From contig NZ_MWPQ01000004.1 in the NCBI RefSeq assembly GCF_002028545.1, positions 1-64,000 of the forward strand: a stretch of 64,000 nucleotides of DNA. The letters are read 5' to 3'. This document shows positions 62,423 to 64,000 of this stretch, piece by piece (the first letter of the stretch is position 1; each line of letters opens with the position of its first letter). This stretch comes from Nitrobacter vulgaris (GTDB taxonomy: Bacteria > Pseudomonadota > Alphaproteobacteria > Rhizobiales > Xanthobacteraceae). Both the position numbers and the translations under genes were made by a program. The notes beneath the pieces were generated by a model, which saw nothing but the letters and a program-made list of their open reading frames with translations, was not told where the DNA came from and did not search any database.

Positions 62423-63400
62423 TCAGTGCATTTGCGCTGCGATCTTGATGCCGCTCGGTCCGAGAATGACCACGAACAGAACGGGCAGGAAGAACACGAT
62501 CATCGGGACCGTCAGCTTGGGCGGCAGAGCGGCGGCCTTCTTCTCGGCCTCGGTCATGCGCATATCACGATTTTCCTGCGCCATTACGCGAAGGCTTTGC
62601 GCGAGCGGGGTGCCGTATCGTTCTGACTGCTGGAGCGCGAGACACACCGATTTAACTCCTTCGACACCGGTGCGGTTCGCCAGATTTTCGTAGGCGATCT
62701 TGCGATCCTGAAGGTACGACAGTTCTGCTGTGGTCAGAGTAAATTCTTCCGCCAGCGCGACCGACTGGTTGCCGATCTCCGTGCTGACCTTGCGGAACGC
62801 GACTTCGATGGACATGCCGGATTCAATGCAGATCAGCAGCAGATCGAGCGAGTCCGGGAAGGCTCGCTTGATCGAGAGCTGACGCTTGGTAATGGCGTTT
62901 TTCAGAAACAACATTGGCGCCTGCAAGCCCAAAAACGCGGCGCCGATGCAGATGCCGATCTTGATAGGGGTGGATTGCTGCGTGTGCGATATCAGAAAAA
63001 CGTAGGTGATCGCTCCGATCAGCATCACGATCGGGGTGACCATGCGGAAGAATAGAAAGGTGACGTAAGGAGCCTGACCGCGATATCCCGCCATGACGAG
63101 TTTTTCGCGTGCGGCCTCCTGAGCCACCCACTTCCCAAGATTGAGATCGTCCACGATCTTCGAAACGAACTGCTTCGGTGCTTGACGAAGAGAGACCTTT
63201 TCGGATTTCGCGAGCCGCTCGCGCTCCCGCTGCCGAATGCGCTCGCGCTCGCTGGCGACGGCCTTCATCCGCTTGGTAAAGCCATCCGTCGCAAGAAAAG
63301 GCGTGACCAGCGTATAGACGGTCGCGCTGGCGGCGATGGCGGCGAGGACCATCGTCATGAACCGCGGGTCGTGGAATTTCTCGATCAGGAACTCGAGCAT
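62423..63400 (-). CDS. tadC: Type II/IVc secretion platform protein TadC
   Basis: A 325-aa T2SSF-domain membrane protein. A first helix and a charged linker (ERERIRQRERERLAKSEK) precede further helices and the T2SSF domain, with FPDSLDLLLICIESGMSIEVAF and LALQQSERYGTPLAQSLRVMA. It forms the inner-membrane platform of the Flp pilus with TadB, 9 nt upstream on the minus strand. Confidence 0.92.
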   Translation of the reverse strand: MLEFLIEKFHDPRFMTMVLAAIAASATVYTLVTPFLATDGFTKRMKAVASERERIRQRERERLAKSEKVSLRQAPKQFVSKIVDDLNLGKWVAQEAAREKLVMAGYRGQAPYVTFLFFRMVTPIVMLIGAITYVFLISHTQQSTPIKIGICIGAAFLGLQAPMLFLKNAITKRQLSIKRAFPDSLDLLLICIESGMSIEVAFRKVSTEIGNQSVALAEEFTLTTAELSYLQDRKIAYENLANRTGVEGVKSVCLALQQSERYGTPLAQSLRVMAQENRDMRMTEAEKKAAALPPKLTVPMIVFFLPVLFVVILGPSGIKIAAQMH

Positions 63401-63409
63401 GTTGCACCG

Positions 63410-64000
63410 TCAGAAATCGAAATTGATCATTTTCTTCATCACGTAGATGCCGGCCGACATCCACAGCACGGAGCCGGCCAGCATCAGCCGCCCGGTGGGA
63501 TGGGTCCACAGCATCGCGATGTAGTCAGGCGTGGATAGATAGACCAGCAGCATGACGATCGGAGGCAGCGAGCCGATGATCGCGGCGGACGCCTTGGCCT
63601 CCATCGACATGGCCTGGATTTTCTCGGCCATCTTCTTGCGGTCGCGCAGCACCTTGGACAGGTTGCCGAGTGCTTCCGACAGATTGCCGCCGGATTTCTG
63701 CTGGATCGAGATCACGATCCCGAAAAAGTTCGCTTCCGGCACCGGCATGCGTTCGAACAATCGCGAACAGGCCTCGCCGAGTGGCATGCCGATCGCCTGT
63801 GTTTCGATGATGGCCCGGAATTCGCTTTTTAACGGCTCCGGCGAGTCGGCGGCGACGACCTTGAGCGATTCAAACAGCGGCAAGCCGGCCTTGATGCCGC
63901 GGACGATCACGTCCACCGCATCGGGAAGAGCCCGCAGAAACGCAGTCTCCCGACGTTTCTTGAGAAATCCGAGGAGCCAGCGCGGCACACCAAAGCCTGC
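63410..64000 (-). CDS. tadB: Secretion platform protein TadB (5' end outside window)
   Basis: The frame is open to the right edge. The visible part is a T2SSF domain (LRALPDAVDVIVRGIKAGLP, then AIGMPLGEACSRLFERMPVPE and GGNLSEALGNLSKVL) and two C-terminal helices ending YVMKKMINFDF. TadB is longer (about 325 aa), so over a third of the N-terminus is missing here. Confidence 0.9.
   Translation of the reverse strand, partial: AGFGVPRWLLGFLKKRRETAFLRALPDAVDVIVRGIKAGLPLFESLKVVAADSPEPLKSEFRAIIETQAIGMPLGEACSRLFERMPVPEANFFGIVISIQQKSGGNLSEALGNLSKVLRDRKKMAEKIQAMSMEAKASAAIIGSLPPIVMLLVYLSTPDYIAMLWTHPTGRLMLAGSVLWMSAGIYVMKKMINFDF

Overview
This 64 kb window comes from a high-GC alphaproteobacterial chromosome, most likely Nitrobacteraceae/Bradyrhizobiaceae (Bradyrhizobium, Rhodopseudomonas, Nitrobacter or Afipia). 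The support is the split b/b' ATP synthase operon (I-B-E-F'-F), an ALA synthase of the C4 pathway, a CycM-type membrane-anchored cytochrome c, an Omp25/31-type porin-like protein, and several copies of a modular intergenic repeat that I associate with this family. I cannot name a species.

Layout. 0-4.4 kb: end of a DUF983 gene, then the co-directional run thrC, M16 peptidase, GNAT, exported protein. 4.6-7.3 kb: the F0 ATP synthase operon on the minus strand, with a good promoter and terminator. 7.6-12.7 kb: an exported coiled-coil protein, an orphan FixJ-type regulator, hemA, bioB and an outer-membrane protein. 13-17.9 kb: tRNA-Thr, a small basic protein, murA, hisD, a UPF0262 protein and a low-molecular-weight phosphatase. 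18-25.5 kb: a GGDEF-EAL protein, a cupredoxin / membrane protein / di-heme peroxidase group, and a stretch of decayed genes (a frameshifted Imm27-type immunity gene and a membrane gene broken by a TAG codon).

25.7-36.8 kb is an integrated element of about 11.1 kb, bounded by an 18-bp direct repeat whose right copy is the 3' end of tRNA-Phe. It carries a tyrosine integrase, two AlpA/Xis-like proteins, a RepA-type helicase/ATPase followed by a helically phased TTCGCA array (candidate origin), and an HK97-type major capsid gene followed by its prohead protease. I recognise no terminase, portal or tail gene. It also carries a compact minus-strand operon (RHH regulator, 34-aa peptide, AbiC-like membrane protein, AAA+ ATPase) that looks like anti-phage cargo. 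The whole resembles a capsid-encoding phage satellite with a defence module and is the most interesting part of the window.

36.8-64 kb returns to core genes: tRNA-Phe, yacG, maf, thiolase, glpK, metH with a coupled PAS protein, metF, pheA, kdsB, cycM, a Yej-type peptide ABC transporter with two tandem binding proteins, an NlpC/P60 hydrolase, a leucyl aminopeptidase, and a TPR lipoprotein beside tadC/tadB. The tRNA-Phe-yacG-maf block is inverted relative to murA-hisD-UPF0262-phosphatase, with which it is normally collinear. This suggests that about 20 kb including the element has been inverted.
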